Assembly: GCF_028622115.1 (NCBI RefSeq)
Contig: NZ_CP097263.1
Location: 3,348,001-3,412,000, forward strand
Direction: 5' to 3'
Origin: Kutzneria chonburiensis
GTDB lineage: Bacteria; Actinomycetota; Actinomycetes; Mycobacteriales; Pseudonocardiaceae
DNA: 64,000 nt
The notes under the pieces are model-generated. The model was not told where the DNA came from. It ran no database searches and worked only from the letters and a program-made list of their open reading frames with translations. Each line of letters opens with the position of its first letter. Position 1 is the first letter of the stretch. The translations under genes were made by a program, and so were the position numbers. This document shows, piece after piece, positions 1-8,170 of the stretch.

Positions 1-1001
1 GGCAGCATGGCCAGGCTGCGCAACAACGTGCGGTGATCCTCGGTCAGCAGGTCCAGGTCCCACCGCAGGCTCTCGGCCAGGGAACGCTGATGCCGCAACA
101 AGGCGTGGTCGTTCGTCCACAGCATCTGCGTCGACGGGCCGTGGGCCAGCAACGCCGTCACCGGGATCGTCCGCAGCCGTTCAGCGGCGAACTCCAGCCA
201 GCGCGGCAGGCCACCGAGCCGCCGGCACAGCTCGGCGACCAGCGGGAGTTCGTCGGCCGACCACGCGTCCGCGCCCACGTGCCGCAGCATCAGCTCTTCG
301 CCTTCCACCGTGAGCGGCCGGATCTCGCAGTTGACACCGAGGCGCTCCGTGAGCTTGCGGCGGGCCGTGGTCAGCACGTGCAGGCCGAGGTAGCGGCCGA
401 GCAGCTCCTTGGTGACGGCGGTGACGCTGTCCGGAATGTGTTCGGCGTTGTCCAGCACCAGCAGCAGGTCGGCCGCCCGCTCGTCGGTCCGGTCCCAGCC
501 AAGCTGCTGGCGCACGCGCTGCCGGACCGTGGTGGTCTGGTCACCGAGACGTTCCGACGGGACATCGCCGAGCTCCACGACGACAACGCCGTCGCGGAAA
601 CTCGGGCCGACCTCGGCGGCAATGCTCAGTGCGAGGCGCGTCTTGCCAACGCCGCCGGGGCCGATGAACGTGGTCAACCGGTTGGCCCGCACCGTCTGCG
701 CCAGCCGCTCGTGCTCCGCGCGCGGACCGACCAGCGCCGTCGGCAATGGCTGCGGACCACGCCATCGAAGCTGGTCCGGGGCCGGCTCAGGCGTGTCCTT
801 GACGCCGAGCGCGTCGGCCAGCAGATCGACCGACGAGCGGCGCGGCGACTGCACCCAGCCGAGCTCCAGGTTCCGGATCGTCCGGACGCTCAGTCCGGAC
901 CGCTCGGCCAGCTCCTCCTGCGTCCAGCCGCGTTCCTCGCGCAGCGCCGCGATCCGCGTCGCGTCCCAGGTGTTCCGGCGGATTCCCAGCACAGGCATCA
1001 T
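1..1001 (-). CDS. HTH-NB-ARC transcriptional regulator, 3' end outside window
   Basis: About 333 residues are visible, running off the left edge. The N-terminus (about residues 14-65) is an XRE-type helix-turn-helix (RGWTQEELAERSGLSVRTI). A STAND/NB-ARC ATPase follows, with P-loop GPGGVGKTR at about 114-122 and a Walker B-like LLLVLDNAEH near 185. Such proteins are cytoplasmic ATP-gated regulators; a C-terminal TPR or similar sensor would lie outside the window. The ATG at 1001 overlaps the TGA of the upstream ABC gene (ATGA), so translation is probably coupled and this is the last known gene of the transferase/exporter operon. A second ATG lies at 998. The target is unknown; control of its own operon is the simplest guess. 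Confidence 0.85.
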   Translation of the reverse strand, partial: MMPVLGIRRNTWDATRIAALREERGWTQEELAERSGLSVRTIRNLELGWVQSPRRSSVDLLADALGVKDTPEPAPDQLRWRGPQPLPTALVGPRAEHERLAQTVRANRLTTFIGPGGVGKTRLALSIAAEVGPSFRDGVVVVELGDVPSERLGDQTTTVRQRVRQQLGWDRTDERAADLLLVLDNAEHIPDSVTAVTKELLGRYLGLHVLTTARRKLTERLGVNCEIRPLTVEGEELMLRHVGADAWSADELPLVAELCRRLGGLPRWLEFAAERLRTIPVTALLAHGPSTQMLWTNDHALLRHQRSLAESLRWDLDLLTEDHRTLLRSLAML

Positions 1002-2770
1002 CGGTACCCTCTGGATTGAAGTTCGTAGAGCTCGGCGTACATGCCGCCGCCGGCCATCAGTTCCTGGTGGCTGCCGACCTCACGCACCCGGCCCTGGTCG
1101 AGCACGACGATCAGATCGGCCATGCCGACGGTCGAGAACCGGTGCGACACCAGCAGCGTGACGGTGCTGCGCTGCCTGGCCGTACGAGCGGCGGCCGCGA
1201 AGCGCTCGAACAGCATGTGTTCGGTATGGGCATCGAGCGCGGCGGTCGGCTCGTCGAAGACGACCAGCAGCGGATCCGTGCGCATCAGGCCACGGGCCAG
1301 CGCCAGCTTCTGCCACTGCCCGCCGGACAGCTCGACGCCGTCGTCCCACCGGGTGCCCAGCTGCGTCTCCAAGCCCTGCGGCAGGCTCTGGACGACACTG
1401 GAAGCACCGGCTCGTTCCACCGCCGCGCCGACGGCCACCAGGTCGTCGATCCGCGGCAGGTCACCGACGCCGACCGACTCCCGCACCGGGAACTCCAGCT
1501 TGGCGAAGTCCTGGAACGCGGCGGCGCACCGCTGCTGCCAGTGCGCGGTGTCGAATGCAGCCATGTCGGCGCCGTCGACCAGGATCTGCCCGGACTCCGG
1601 CTTGCCGAACCCGCTCAGCAGCTTCACCAACGTCGTCTTGCCAGCCCCGTTGTCGCCGACCAGGGCGACGACCGCGCCGGCCGGCAACCGCACCGACACG
1701 CCGTCCAGCACCGGTTTGCCGGGGTAGCCGAAGCGCACATCCCACAGCTCGATGCCGTCGTGCAGAGTCTCGGGCACGGCCTCGGAGCCGGTGCGTCGCG
1801 TGCCGGCGGCATACTGCTTGAGCCACATGAATCGCTGGCCGACCCTCAGCACGAACAGGAAGTCGGTGCCGTACATGACGGCCGTGCCGACAGTGGACGT
1901 CATCTGCGCCGCCAGGCCCACCACCAGCACGACATCGCCGGCGGTGGCGTTGTGGTTGACGACGTGCATCAGCGCCAGGCCGATCGCGCCGATGTAAGCC
2001 AGGGCGTTGACCGCGCCGTCGATCGCCTGGAGCCCGGCACCCCGCCAACTGGCCCGATTGCGTTGTCCGATAACGGTGTTCGACACGCGGTGATGCCGCT
2101 CGCCGAGCAGCGCGGTCAGGCCGTAGACCCGGAGTTCGCCGGCCGTCGACACGGACGTGCCGAGCTCGAACAGGTGTCGCCGCAAGCGTTCCGGCTCGCT
2201 CGTCGCCTCCTGGGCCGCCACCTTGAGGTCCTTGCTCACCTTGCCGAGCCAGAACGACAACGCCGACAGCACCGGCAGGAACAGCAGGAAAGGATCGACC
2301 TGAACCAGCAGCACGGCCGTGACGGCCAGGGTCGCCGCGACACGGACCAGGCCGGCGGTCGCGTTCACCATGCCCGGCAGCCGCCAGTGCTCCTCGCGGA
2401 TCCGCTGCACCTGGTCCAGATAGTCGGCCCGCTCGTGGTGGGCCAGGCCTTCGGCCCCGCCGATCAGCTCCATCAGCCGCTGGCTGGCCACCGCCCCGGC
2501 GCGCTCCTGGACCGTGAAAAGGCAGTGCACGTAGTAGAAAACGGAGGCCAGCGCGGCGCCGACGGTGATCGCCATCATCCCGGCGGCGAGCAGTCCCGCC
2601 CGCAGATCGCCGGCGATCGCCGCGTCCACCAACAACTTCGCCCCGAAGCCGCCGATCGGCACCGAGGTGGCGAACACGATGCCGGTGAGCAGCTGGGCCG
2701 TCGCATGCCATGGGGCGGCCCGGAAACCGATGCCCATCAACGCCGCGTAGGCCTTGACCGTGTCACGCAT
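998..2770 (-). CDS. ABC exporter, fused membrane and ATPase domains (second of pair)
   Basis: 590 residues from the ATG at 2770, which overlaps the end of the upstream ABC gene by 8 bases. Longer in-frame starts exist, but they only read through that neighbour. The N-terminal half has about six membrane segments; the C-terminal half is a nucleotide-binding domain with Walker A GDNGAGKTT near 371, signature LSGGQWQK near 480, Walker B LLVVFDEPTAALD near 500 and an H-loop SHRFST. This is the half-transporter layout of type IV ABC exporters. It probably pairs with the adjacent homologue as a heterodimer. The substrate cannot be read from sequence; the neighbouring glycosyltransferase suggests a glycan or glycoconjugate. 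Confident as an exporter, not as to cargo. Confidence 0.9.
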   Translation of the reverse strand: MRDTVKAYAALMGIGFRAAPWHATAQLLTGIVFATSVPIGGFGAKLLVDAAIAGDLRAGLLAAGMMAITVGAALASVFYYVHCLFTVQERAGAVASQRLMELIGGAEGLAHHERADYLDQVQRIREEHWRLPGMVNATAGLVRVAATLAVTAVLLVQVDPFLLFLPVLSALSFWLGKVSKDLKVAAQEATSEPERLRRHLFELGTSVSTAGELRVYGLTALLGERHHRVSNTVIGQRNRASWRGAGLQAIDGAVNALAYIGAIGLALMHVVNHNATAGDVVLVVGLAAQMTSTVGTAVMYGTDFLFVLRVGQRFMWLKQYAAGTRRTGSEAVPETLHDGIELWDVRFGYPGKPVLDGVSVRLPAGAVVALVGDNGAGKTTLVKLLSGFGKPESGQILVDGADMAAFDTAHWQQRCAAAFQDFAKLEFPVRESVGVGDLPRIDDLVAVGAAVERAGASSVVQSLPQGLETQLGTRWDDGVELSGGQWQKLALARGLMRTDPLLVVFDEPTAALDAHTEHMLFERFAAAARTARQRSTVTLLVSHRFSTVGMADLIVVLDQGRVREVGSHQELMAGGGMYAELYELQSRGYR

Positions 2771-4613
2771 GACCGGCCTCCAGCTCCACGAACCGGGCCG
2801 CTTGCAGGTCGAACATCCGGGCGTACCGTCCTTCCCGCGCCAGCAGGTCGTCATGGCTGCCGTCCTCGACGACAACTCCGTTGTCCAGCACCACGATCCG
2901 GTCAGCTCGGCGCACCGTGGAGAACCGGTGCGAGATCAGGATCGTGGTCAGCCCGGCGGTCAGCTCCAGGAACCGCTCGTAGATCTCGGCCTCAGCCCGT
3001 ACGTCAAGGGCGGCGGTCGGCTCGTCGAGGATCAGCACGCGCGCCCCGGCGTCCACCGCGAACAGGGCCCGGGCCAGGGCGATGCGCTGCCACTGCCCGC
3101 CGGACAGGTCGGTGCCGCCGGTGTACTCCGGCGACAGGATCGTGTCCCAGCCGTTCGGCAGGTTCTGGATGAGCGGCAACGCCCCCGCCCGCTCGGCCGC
3201 CGCGTGCAGCCGGTCGCGGTCGTCGGCGTGGTGCGGCGCGCCCATGCCGATGTTCTCCGCGACGGTGAGGTGGTACTTCGCGAAGTCCTGGAACAGCACG
3301 CCGATCCGGCTGCGCCAGGCCGCCGGGTCCAGCTCGGCCAGGTCGATTCCGTCCACGTGCACGGTGCCGGCGGTCGGCGGGTGCAGGCCGCAGAGGATCT
3401 TGACCAGCGAGCTCTTGCCGGCCCCGTTGTCGCCGACCACGGCCAGCGACTTGCCGGCCTCGATGCTCAATCCGACGCCCCGCAACGCTTCCTGCTCCGC
3501 CCCGGGGTAACGGAACCGGACGCCGGACAGCCGGATCTGGTCGGCGGGGAACGCCTCCGGCAGCTCCAACGCGTCTCCGGCGGACGGCTCGGCGGCGACC
3601 CGGTCGCTGAGGTTGAGGACCTTGGGCACAGAAGCCGCGGCGAATGACAGGTACGCGTTCTGGTCGTCGAAAGCGGTGTAGTTGTTGGCCAGGCTCAACG
3701 CCTGCGTGTAGACGGCTAAACCGGCCAGCCCGAGATCATGCCGGACGGCGGCCCAGGCCAACAGCCCGTATGACAAGGCATTGACCACGGCCAACGCCCC
3801 GGTCGACCCGAGCACCACCCGGGCCCGCGGGCGACGTTCCCGCCAGATCGGCTCCATCGCCGTTCGCCAGGCCGTGCTGAACCTCGTGACCAGCCAGTCC
3901 AGCAGGCCCCAGATGCGGATCTCCTTGGCCGCCGGCGCGGTGATCGCCAGGTCCCGCAGGTACTCGGCCTGTTGCAGCGCCGAACTCTGCCCGAACCCGA
4001 CCTGCCCGACCCGGAAGTACTCGCGCTGCATGAAATAGACGACAAGTGGCCACGTCACGAGCCAGATCAGGCCGAGCCACCAGTGGAACGCGACCAGCAC
4101 CGCCGCCGCGGCGAGTGCCCGCAGCCACGCCGGCACCACGCTGGCCAGCGCCCCCACCGCCAGGCTCGGCCGGTCGTTGTCGGCCAGCCCCAGGCCACGG
4201 ACCACCCGCAGACCGGCCAGCACCTCCGGATCGGTCAGGTGCGCGATGCCGGCCGGCGTACCGACAGCGGACATCACGCGTTCCTGGAGTTCGCGGTCGA
4301 CCTGCCGGCCCAGCGTCTCGCCCAACGTGGTCAGCAGCGGCGTGACAACCTGCTGCGCCAGCACCAATCCGCCGACCACGGCCAGCAGCACGAGCAACCC
4401 CCGGCCAGCACCCGAATCCAGTCCCGCGCTCACTGCCGCCGGAATGGACCCGATGAGCAGGCCGGTCGCCACGGCCACGCCGATCGGCAGCAGGGCCGCC
4501 GCGACGATCAGCAGCACCCCCAGCACCGATCGGCCCGGACTGGCCTTGGCCAAGACTCGGACCAGCGCGGCGATCCCCGCCAGTGTCGGCGGAATCCGCC
4601 TGTTCTTCCCCAT
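2763..4613 (-). CDS. ABC exporter, fused membrane and ATPase domains (first of pair)
   Basis: 616 residues. Hydrophobic membrane segments fill the first ~300 residues (one begins near residue 27), followed by an ATPase domain with Walker A GDNGAGKSS near 391, signature LSGGQWQR near 500, Walker B VLILDEPTAALD and H-loop SHRFSTV. It starts 3 bases after the glycosyltransferase stop and overlaps the next ABC gene by 8 bases, so the three are one transcript. Both ATPase domains keep all catalytic motifs, so a heterodimer would have two competent sites. The family includes exporters of peptides, lipids and glycolipids. Export of the product of the upstream membrane transferase is inference. Confidence 0.9.
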   Translation of the reverse strand: MGKNRRIPPTLAGIAALVRVLAKASPGRSVLGVLLIVAAALLPIGVAVATGLLIGSIPAAVSAGLDSGAGRGLLVLLAVVGGLVLAQQVVTPLLTTLGETLGRQVDRELQERVMSAVGTPAGIAHLTDPEVLAGLRVVRGLGLADNDRPSLAVGALASVVPAWLRALAAAAVLVAFHWWLGLIWLVTWPLVVYFMQREYFRVGQVGFGQSSALQQAEYLRDLAITAPAAKEIRIWGLLDWLVTRFSTAWRTAMEPIWRERRPRARVVLGSTGALAVVNALSYGLLAWAAVRHDLGLAGLAVYTQALSLANNYTAFDDQNAYLSFAAASVPKVLNLSDRVAAEPSAGDALELPEAFPADQIRLSGVRFRYPGAEQEALRGVGLSIEAGKSLAVVGDNGAGKSSLVKILCGLHPPTAGTVHVDGIDLAELDPAAWRSRIGVLFQDFAKYHLTVAENIGMGAPHHADDRDRLHAAAERAGALPLIQNLPNGWDTILSPEYTGGTDLSGGQWQRIALARALFAVDAGARVLILDEPTAALDVRAEAEIYERFLELTAGLTTILISHRFSTVRRADRIVVLDNGVVVEDGSHDDLLAREGRYARMFDLQAARFVELEAGHA

Positions 4614-4616
4614 GTT

Positions 4617-5852
4617 TCAGTCCCCGCTCTGTGCATCTAGTGGTGGACGAGACGGCACGAACGCCCGGGGCGGCGCCGTGGCCCGCTGCCCCCAGCGATC
4701 GTCGGACAGCGTGAGCAGCGCATGGACGCGGACCGGGATCAGCAGCACGACGTGCATCAGCCCGTACAGCGCGAAGCTCAGGAAGCCCAGGCTCCGCGTC
4801 CGCCACACCCCGTACGCGCAATGGCCGAGCGCAACGAGAGCCAATCCGCTCCCGTAATACCCAAACCCGCTGAAGCCTCTTACCGTCAGCAGGACCAGGG
4901 TTGCCGCGAGCAACGCCGGGGCCAGGAGCTGCACGACGGCGTCGAGCACGAGGTAGAAACCCCGCGCCGGCAGCCGGGGCAGGATGGCCGCCATGTCCCG
5001 GTACACGCAGCGGTTCCAGCGGAGTTGCTGGCGCAGGAACGGTTTCAGCCGTTCCGGCACGACCGTGGCGGCCCGGGCGGCGCCGACGTAGACGGTGCGC
5101 ATTCCAGTGCCCAGCACGAGATTGGTGAGGTGGCGGTCCTCGCCGTGGGTGCTGGGCCGGTTGCGGAAGGTCTGGTTGAGATAGTCGTCGAGGGTGCGTT
5201 CGAGCACCGACCGGCGATACGCGGAGAACGGCCCCGAGCAGCAGAGCACCGAGCCGAACAGCGACTGCGCGGCCCGTTCCTGGTTGCACGCGTACCAGTA
5301 GCGCCGGTCGATGATCCGCGTGAGCCAGTTCACGGATGCGTTGGCGGCACGCATCTCCCCCATCGCCGCGCCGACCGTGGGATCGTCGAGCGCGGCGACC
5401 AGCCGGCGCACGCCGTCGGGGTCGATCTCCGTGTCGGAGTCGACCGAGATCACGACCTCGCCGTCGGAGTCCACAATGGCCTGGGCCTGGGCGTGCCGCT
5501 TGCCCATGTTGGCCGGCAGCAGGATGACCCGGTTTCCCTTGCGCCGGCGGAACTTCTGGTAGACGGGCTCGAGCTCGGCCCGGTTGGGCGAGCCGTCGTC
5601 GACCACGTGCACCCGGATCTCGCCGGCGTAGTCCTGTCGGGCGATCGAGTCGAGGCAGGCCGCGAGTTCGGCCGGATCCTCGTTGTAGCAGGGAATCACG
5701 ACATCCACGGTCGGCAGGGTGCTTGAGCGGGACGGTGTGGTGCGCCGGTGTGCCCGTTCGGCGAACACGGTCTGCAGGATGAGGTAGCTGCCGACCAGGA
5801 GCAGGTAGGCCAGGAACACCCACCGGAGAAGCAGATCGAGTGTGGCGGTCAC
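4617..5852 (-). CDS. NodC/hyaluronan-synthase-like membrane glycosyltransferase (GT2)
   Basis: 411 residues, GTG start. One membrane segment lies at residues 7-27, a GT2 catalytic domain at about 45-285 and three or more membrane segments at about 290-385. Family motifs are intact: VVDDGS near 85, DSDTEID near 135 (metal/UDP binding), acceptor-side GEDRHLT near 236, and QQLRWNR near 274, the Q(Q/R)xRW motif of processive beta-synthases. This set is typical of NodC, class I hyaluronan synthases and chitin synthases, which polymerise UDP-sugars at the inner membrane face. The sugar is not predictable. It is the first gene of the exporter operon and diverges from a condensation-domain gene across a palindromic promoter region. 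No clear Shine-Dalgarno precedes the GTG. Confidence 0.87.
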   Translation of the reverse strand: MTATLDLLLRWVFLAYLLLVGSYLILQTVFAERAHRRTTPSRSSTLPTVDVVIPCYNEDPAELAACLDSIARQDYAGEIRVHVVDDGSPNRAELEPVYQKFRRRKGNRVILLPANMGKRHAQAQAIVDSDGEVVISVDSDTEIDPDGVRRLVAALDDPTVGAAMGEMRAANASVNWLTRIIDRRYWYACNQERAAQSLFGSVLCCSGPFSAYRRSVLERTLDDYLNQTFRNRPSTHGEDRHLTNLVLGTGMRTVYVGAARAATVVPERLKPFLRQQLRWNRCVYRDMAAILPRLPARGFYLVLDAVVQLLAPALLAATLVLLTVRGFSGFGYYGSGLALVALGHCAYGVWRTRSLGFLSFALYGLMHVVLLIPVRVHALLTLSDDRWGQRATAPPRAFVPSRPPLDAQSGD

Positions 5853-5869
5853 CCAGGAGGTAGGGCGGC

Positions 5870-5891
5870 GGGTTACAACGTTTTGTAACCC
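5870..5891. promoter_or_regulatory. Palindromic operator candidate in divergent promoter region
   Basis: GGGTTACAA (5870-5878) and its exact reverse complement TTGTAACCC (5883-5891) flank a 4-base spacer. The site is 18 bases upstream of the glycosyltransferase start and 46 bases upstream of the condensation-domain ATG, so one regulator could control both directions. The binding protein is unknown; the HTH-NB-ARC regulator at the operon's end is the nearest candidate. Confidence 0.5.
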
Positions 5892-5937
5892 GTCCGGCTA
5901 ACTCAGTCATTTCCCCTTGACCGACGGGCGGTCCCTG

Positions 5938-7641
5938 ATGGCAGACGGCAACTGGACGATCAGCGAACGGGTGCCGGTGCGGTTCACCGGCGGCCGGGCC
6001 CGCACCGGCCCGGCCACCCTCGGGCAGACCAACATGGTCCGCTCGGTGGGCATCGACGATCCGGCCGGCAGCAACGCGCGGCTGATCTGGGAGGTGCCGG
6101 CCGGCGTCGACGTGGCCCGGCTGGCTTCCGTCGTGACGACACTGCTGCTGCGGCACGACTCGTTGCGCACGACGTTCCCCGAGGCCGGACGGCAGTCCGT
6201 GGCCGGCGAGGGCTCGCTGGAAATGTCGGTGTACGAGGCCGACGACGCCTATGCGTGCGCCGACGACGTGGCCCCTCGGTTGCGCGCCATCCGGTTCGAT
6301 CCCGCCACCGAGCTGCCGGTGCGGGCCAGCGTGATCACCTCGCACGGCGTGCCGGCCGGCTTGATCCTCATCCTGTGCCACACGGCCGTGGACGCCGCGT
6401 CGCAGTCGATCCTGCGCCGTGAGGTGACCGCGTTGCTGACCGGCGAAGAGCTGCCGCCGCCGGCCGCGACGCAGCCGGTGGACCTTGGCGAGACCGAGCA
6501 GACGCCGGCCGGCCAGCGGCGTATCGCGTCGGCGCTGCGGTACTGGGACGACCTGCTGAGCACCACCCCGCAGGCCATGTTCGCCGTCCCCGGCGTCGGC
6601 CCGACCGACTGGATGCTGCCCCGGCTGACGCTCCGGTCGACCACCGCCGCGCCGGCATTGGCCCGGATCGCCGACCGGACCGGTGCGGGCCGGGCCACTG
6701 TCGTGCTGGCCGCGTTGTGCGCGTTGATCGGCCGTCGGCTCGGCGTGCGGACGGCCGTGGTGGCGATGCTCGCGGCCAATCGGCTGCTGCCCCATCTGAC
6801 CGACTACGTCGGCACCATCTCGCAGGACGCCTTGATGTCGGCCGAGCTGGACGTCGCCACGTTCGACGAGCTGGTCGGCCGGATCCGTGACCGGTCGCTG
6901 GCCGCCTACCGCCGCAGCACCTTCGACTCGGTGGCACTGTGGAACATCATCGACGGTGTGGCGGCGCGTCGCGGCACGCATTGGGCGCGGGACTGCGTGT
7001 TCAACGACCTGACCGGGTTGGGGCAGGGTTCGGGGCCGGCCGACGTCACGGATTCCGCCATCCGGCTGGAGTGGCTGCCGGCCGAGGCGATGCCGACCCG
7101 GCTGATGGTCTGGGCCGTCCGGTTGGACGACGAGGTCGAGCTGTCCGTGCTGGCCGATCCCGGTTGCCTGTCGACCGCCGAGGTCGAAGCCTTCGGCAGC
7201 GCCATCATCCGGCTCATCGTCGAGGCCGCCGATCAGGACATCGACCTGGCCTCGTCAAGCGTGGTCGCCTCGCTCGAACCGGTCGTCCGCGGCGATGGCT
7301 GGTATCTGTCCGACCGCTGCTGGATCGAGCTGGCCGCCGTCCGACAGCTGCTCGACGACGTGCTCGACGGCCGGCCCAATCTCGTGGTGGCGGTGCCGGA
7401 TCCCGCTTTCGGACACCGGCTTGTGTGCTACGTCACCGGTGATCACGTTGCCGCCGAACGGATCCACGCCGACTGCGTCGCCGCGTTGGAGATGCGCCCG
7501 AGCGCGATGGCCCCGCACCACTACGTTCTCTGCTCGCAGGCCCCCGCCGACGTGACGGACGTGACGGCCTGGCAGTCGCTGGCCGTCGCCGAGAGGACCG
7601 GCCGGGCCGAGCCGAAAGTCACGGTGCGACCAGCGAATTGA
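5938..7641 (+). CDS. Stand-alone condensation-domain protein with degenerate adenylation lid
   Basis: 567 residues from the ATG at 5938; a TTG 21 bases upstream is possible, and neither has a strong ribosome site. The first ~400 residues resemble an NRPS condensation/acyltransferase fold, with LLLRHDSLRTTF near 70. The catalytic HHxxxDG region reads LCHTAVDAAS near 145: the second His and the Asp remain, but the first His is Cys and the Gly is Ala. From about 450 onward the sequence resembles the C-terminal lid of adenylation enzymes (DGWYLSDRC, VVAVPDPAFGHRLVCYV, MAPHHYV), but the lysine-bearing RTxxGK motif is absent. It may be an acyl or amide transferase for an exported conjugate, or a non-catalytic relic. 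Function is uncertain. Confidence 0.8.
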   Translation: MADGNWTISERVPVRFTGGRARTGPATLGQTNMVRSVGIDDPAGSNARLIWEVPAGVDVARLASVVTTLLLRHDSLRTTFPEAGRQSVAGEGSLEMSVYEADDAYACADDVAPRLRAIRFDPATELPVRASVITSHGVPAGLILILCHTAVDAASQSILRREVTALLTGEELPPPAATQPVDLGETEQTPAGQRRIASALRYWDDLLSTTPQAMFAVPGVGPTDWMLPRLTLRSTTAAPALARIADRTGAGRATVVLAALCALIGRRLGVRTAVVAMLAANRLLPHLTDYVGTISQDALMSAELDVATFDELVGRIRDRSLAAYRRSTFDSVALWNIIDGVAARRGTHWARDCVFNDLTGLGQGSGPADVTDSAIRLEWLPAEAMPTRLMVWAVRLDDEVELSVLADPGCLSTAEVEAFGSAIIRLIVEAADQDIDLASSSVVASLEPVVRGDGWYLSDRCWIELAAVRQLLDDVLDGRPNLVVAVPDPAFGHRLVCYVTGDHVAAERIHADCVAALEMRPSAMAPHHYVLCSQAPADVTDVTAWQSLAVAERTGRAEPKVTVRPAN

Positions 7642-7687
7642 GAATCCTGCAAGGTTTCGCCCCATCGCCGTCGCCAAGACTCGGCCC

Positions 7688-8170
7688 GTGCGAACAGTCG
7701 AGTGGGAGACGCTCTACAGCGACAACGTGACCTGGGTGTTCCGGTTGATGCTCGGCCGGGTCGGCAACCTGCCGGACGCCGAGGACCTCACCGCCGAGGT
7801 CTTCCTCACCGCCCTGCCCTACCTGCGCACCGAGGCCGACGTCGAGCAGATCCGGGCCTACCTTCGGGCCACCGCCCGGACCGTGCTCGCCCGCCACTGG
7901 CAGTCGGCGTTCACCACCGAGGCCGCCGCCATCGAACTGGCCAAGACCGCGGACGCCCCGACGGAAACGGGGCCGGGCGGCGAGGCGACACAGCAGGCCG
8001 AGCTCATCCTGGGCGCGCTGCCCGACCCCTACCGGTCGGTGCTCCGGTTGCGCTACCTGCATTCGTACTCGCTCAAGGAGACCGCCAGCGAGCTCGGCAT
8101 CACCCTGTCCAACGCCAAAGTCATCCAGCACCGCGCCCTGAAACTCGCCGCCGCACTGGGCGACGGCTAG
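7688..8170 (+). CDS. ECF-type RNA polymerase sigma factor
   Basis: 160 residues, GTG start. Region 2 spans about residues 8-75 (LPDAEDLTAEVFLTALPYL is the conserved -10-binding helix), a short linker follows, and region 4 spans about 100-155 (LPDPYRSVLRLRYLHSYSLKE, then an HTH). Length and layout are those of a minimal sigma-70 family ECF factor. No anti-sigma factor gene is adjacent, so control may be transcriptional or through an unlinked partner. It lies 46 bases after the condensation-domain gene on the same strand and could be cotranscribed with it. Its stop overlaps the convergent XRE gene by 4 bases. Confidence 0.88.
   Translation: MRTVEWETLYSDNVTWVFRLMLGRVGNLPDAEDLTAEVFLTALPYLRTEADVEQIRAYLRATARTVLARHWQSAFTTEAAAIELAKTADAPTETGPGGEATQQAELILGALPDPYRSVLRLRYLHSYSLKETASELGITLSNAKVIQHRALKLAAALGDG

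Noticed and set aside
3736-6981. 1081-codon open frame on the minus strand
   Set aside because: A shadow frame across the ABC, GT2 and condensation genes; Arg-rich translation without any family motif.
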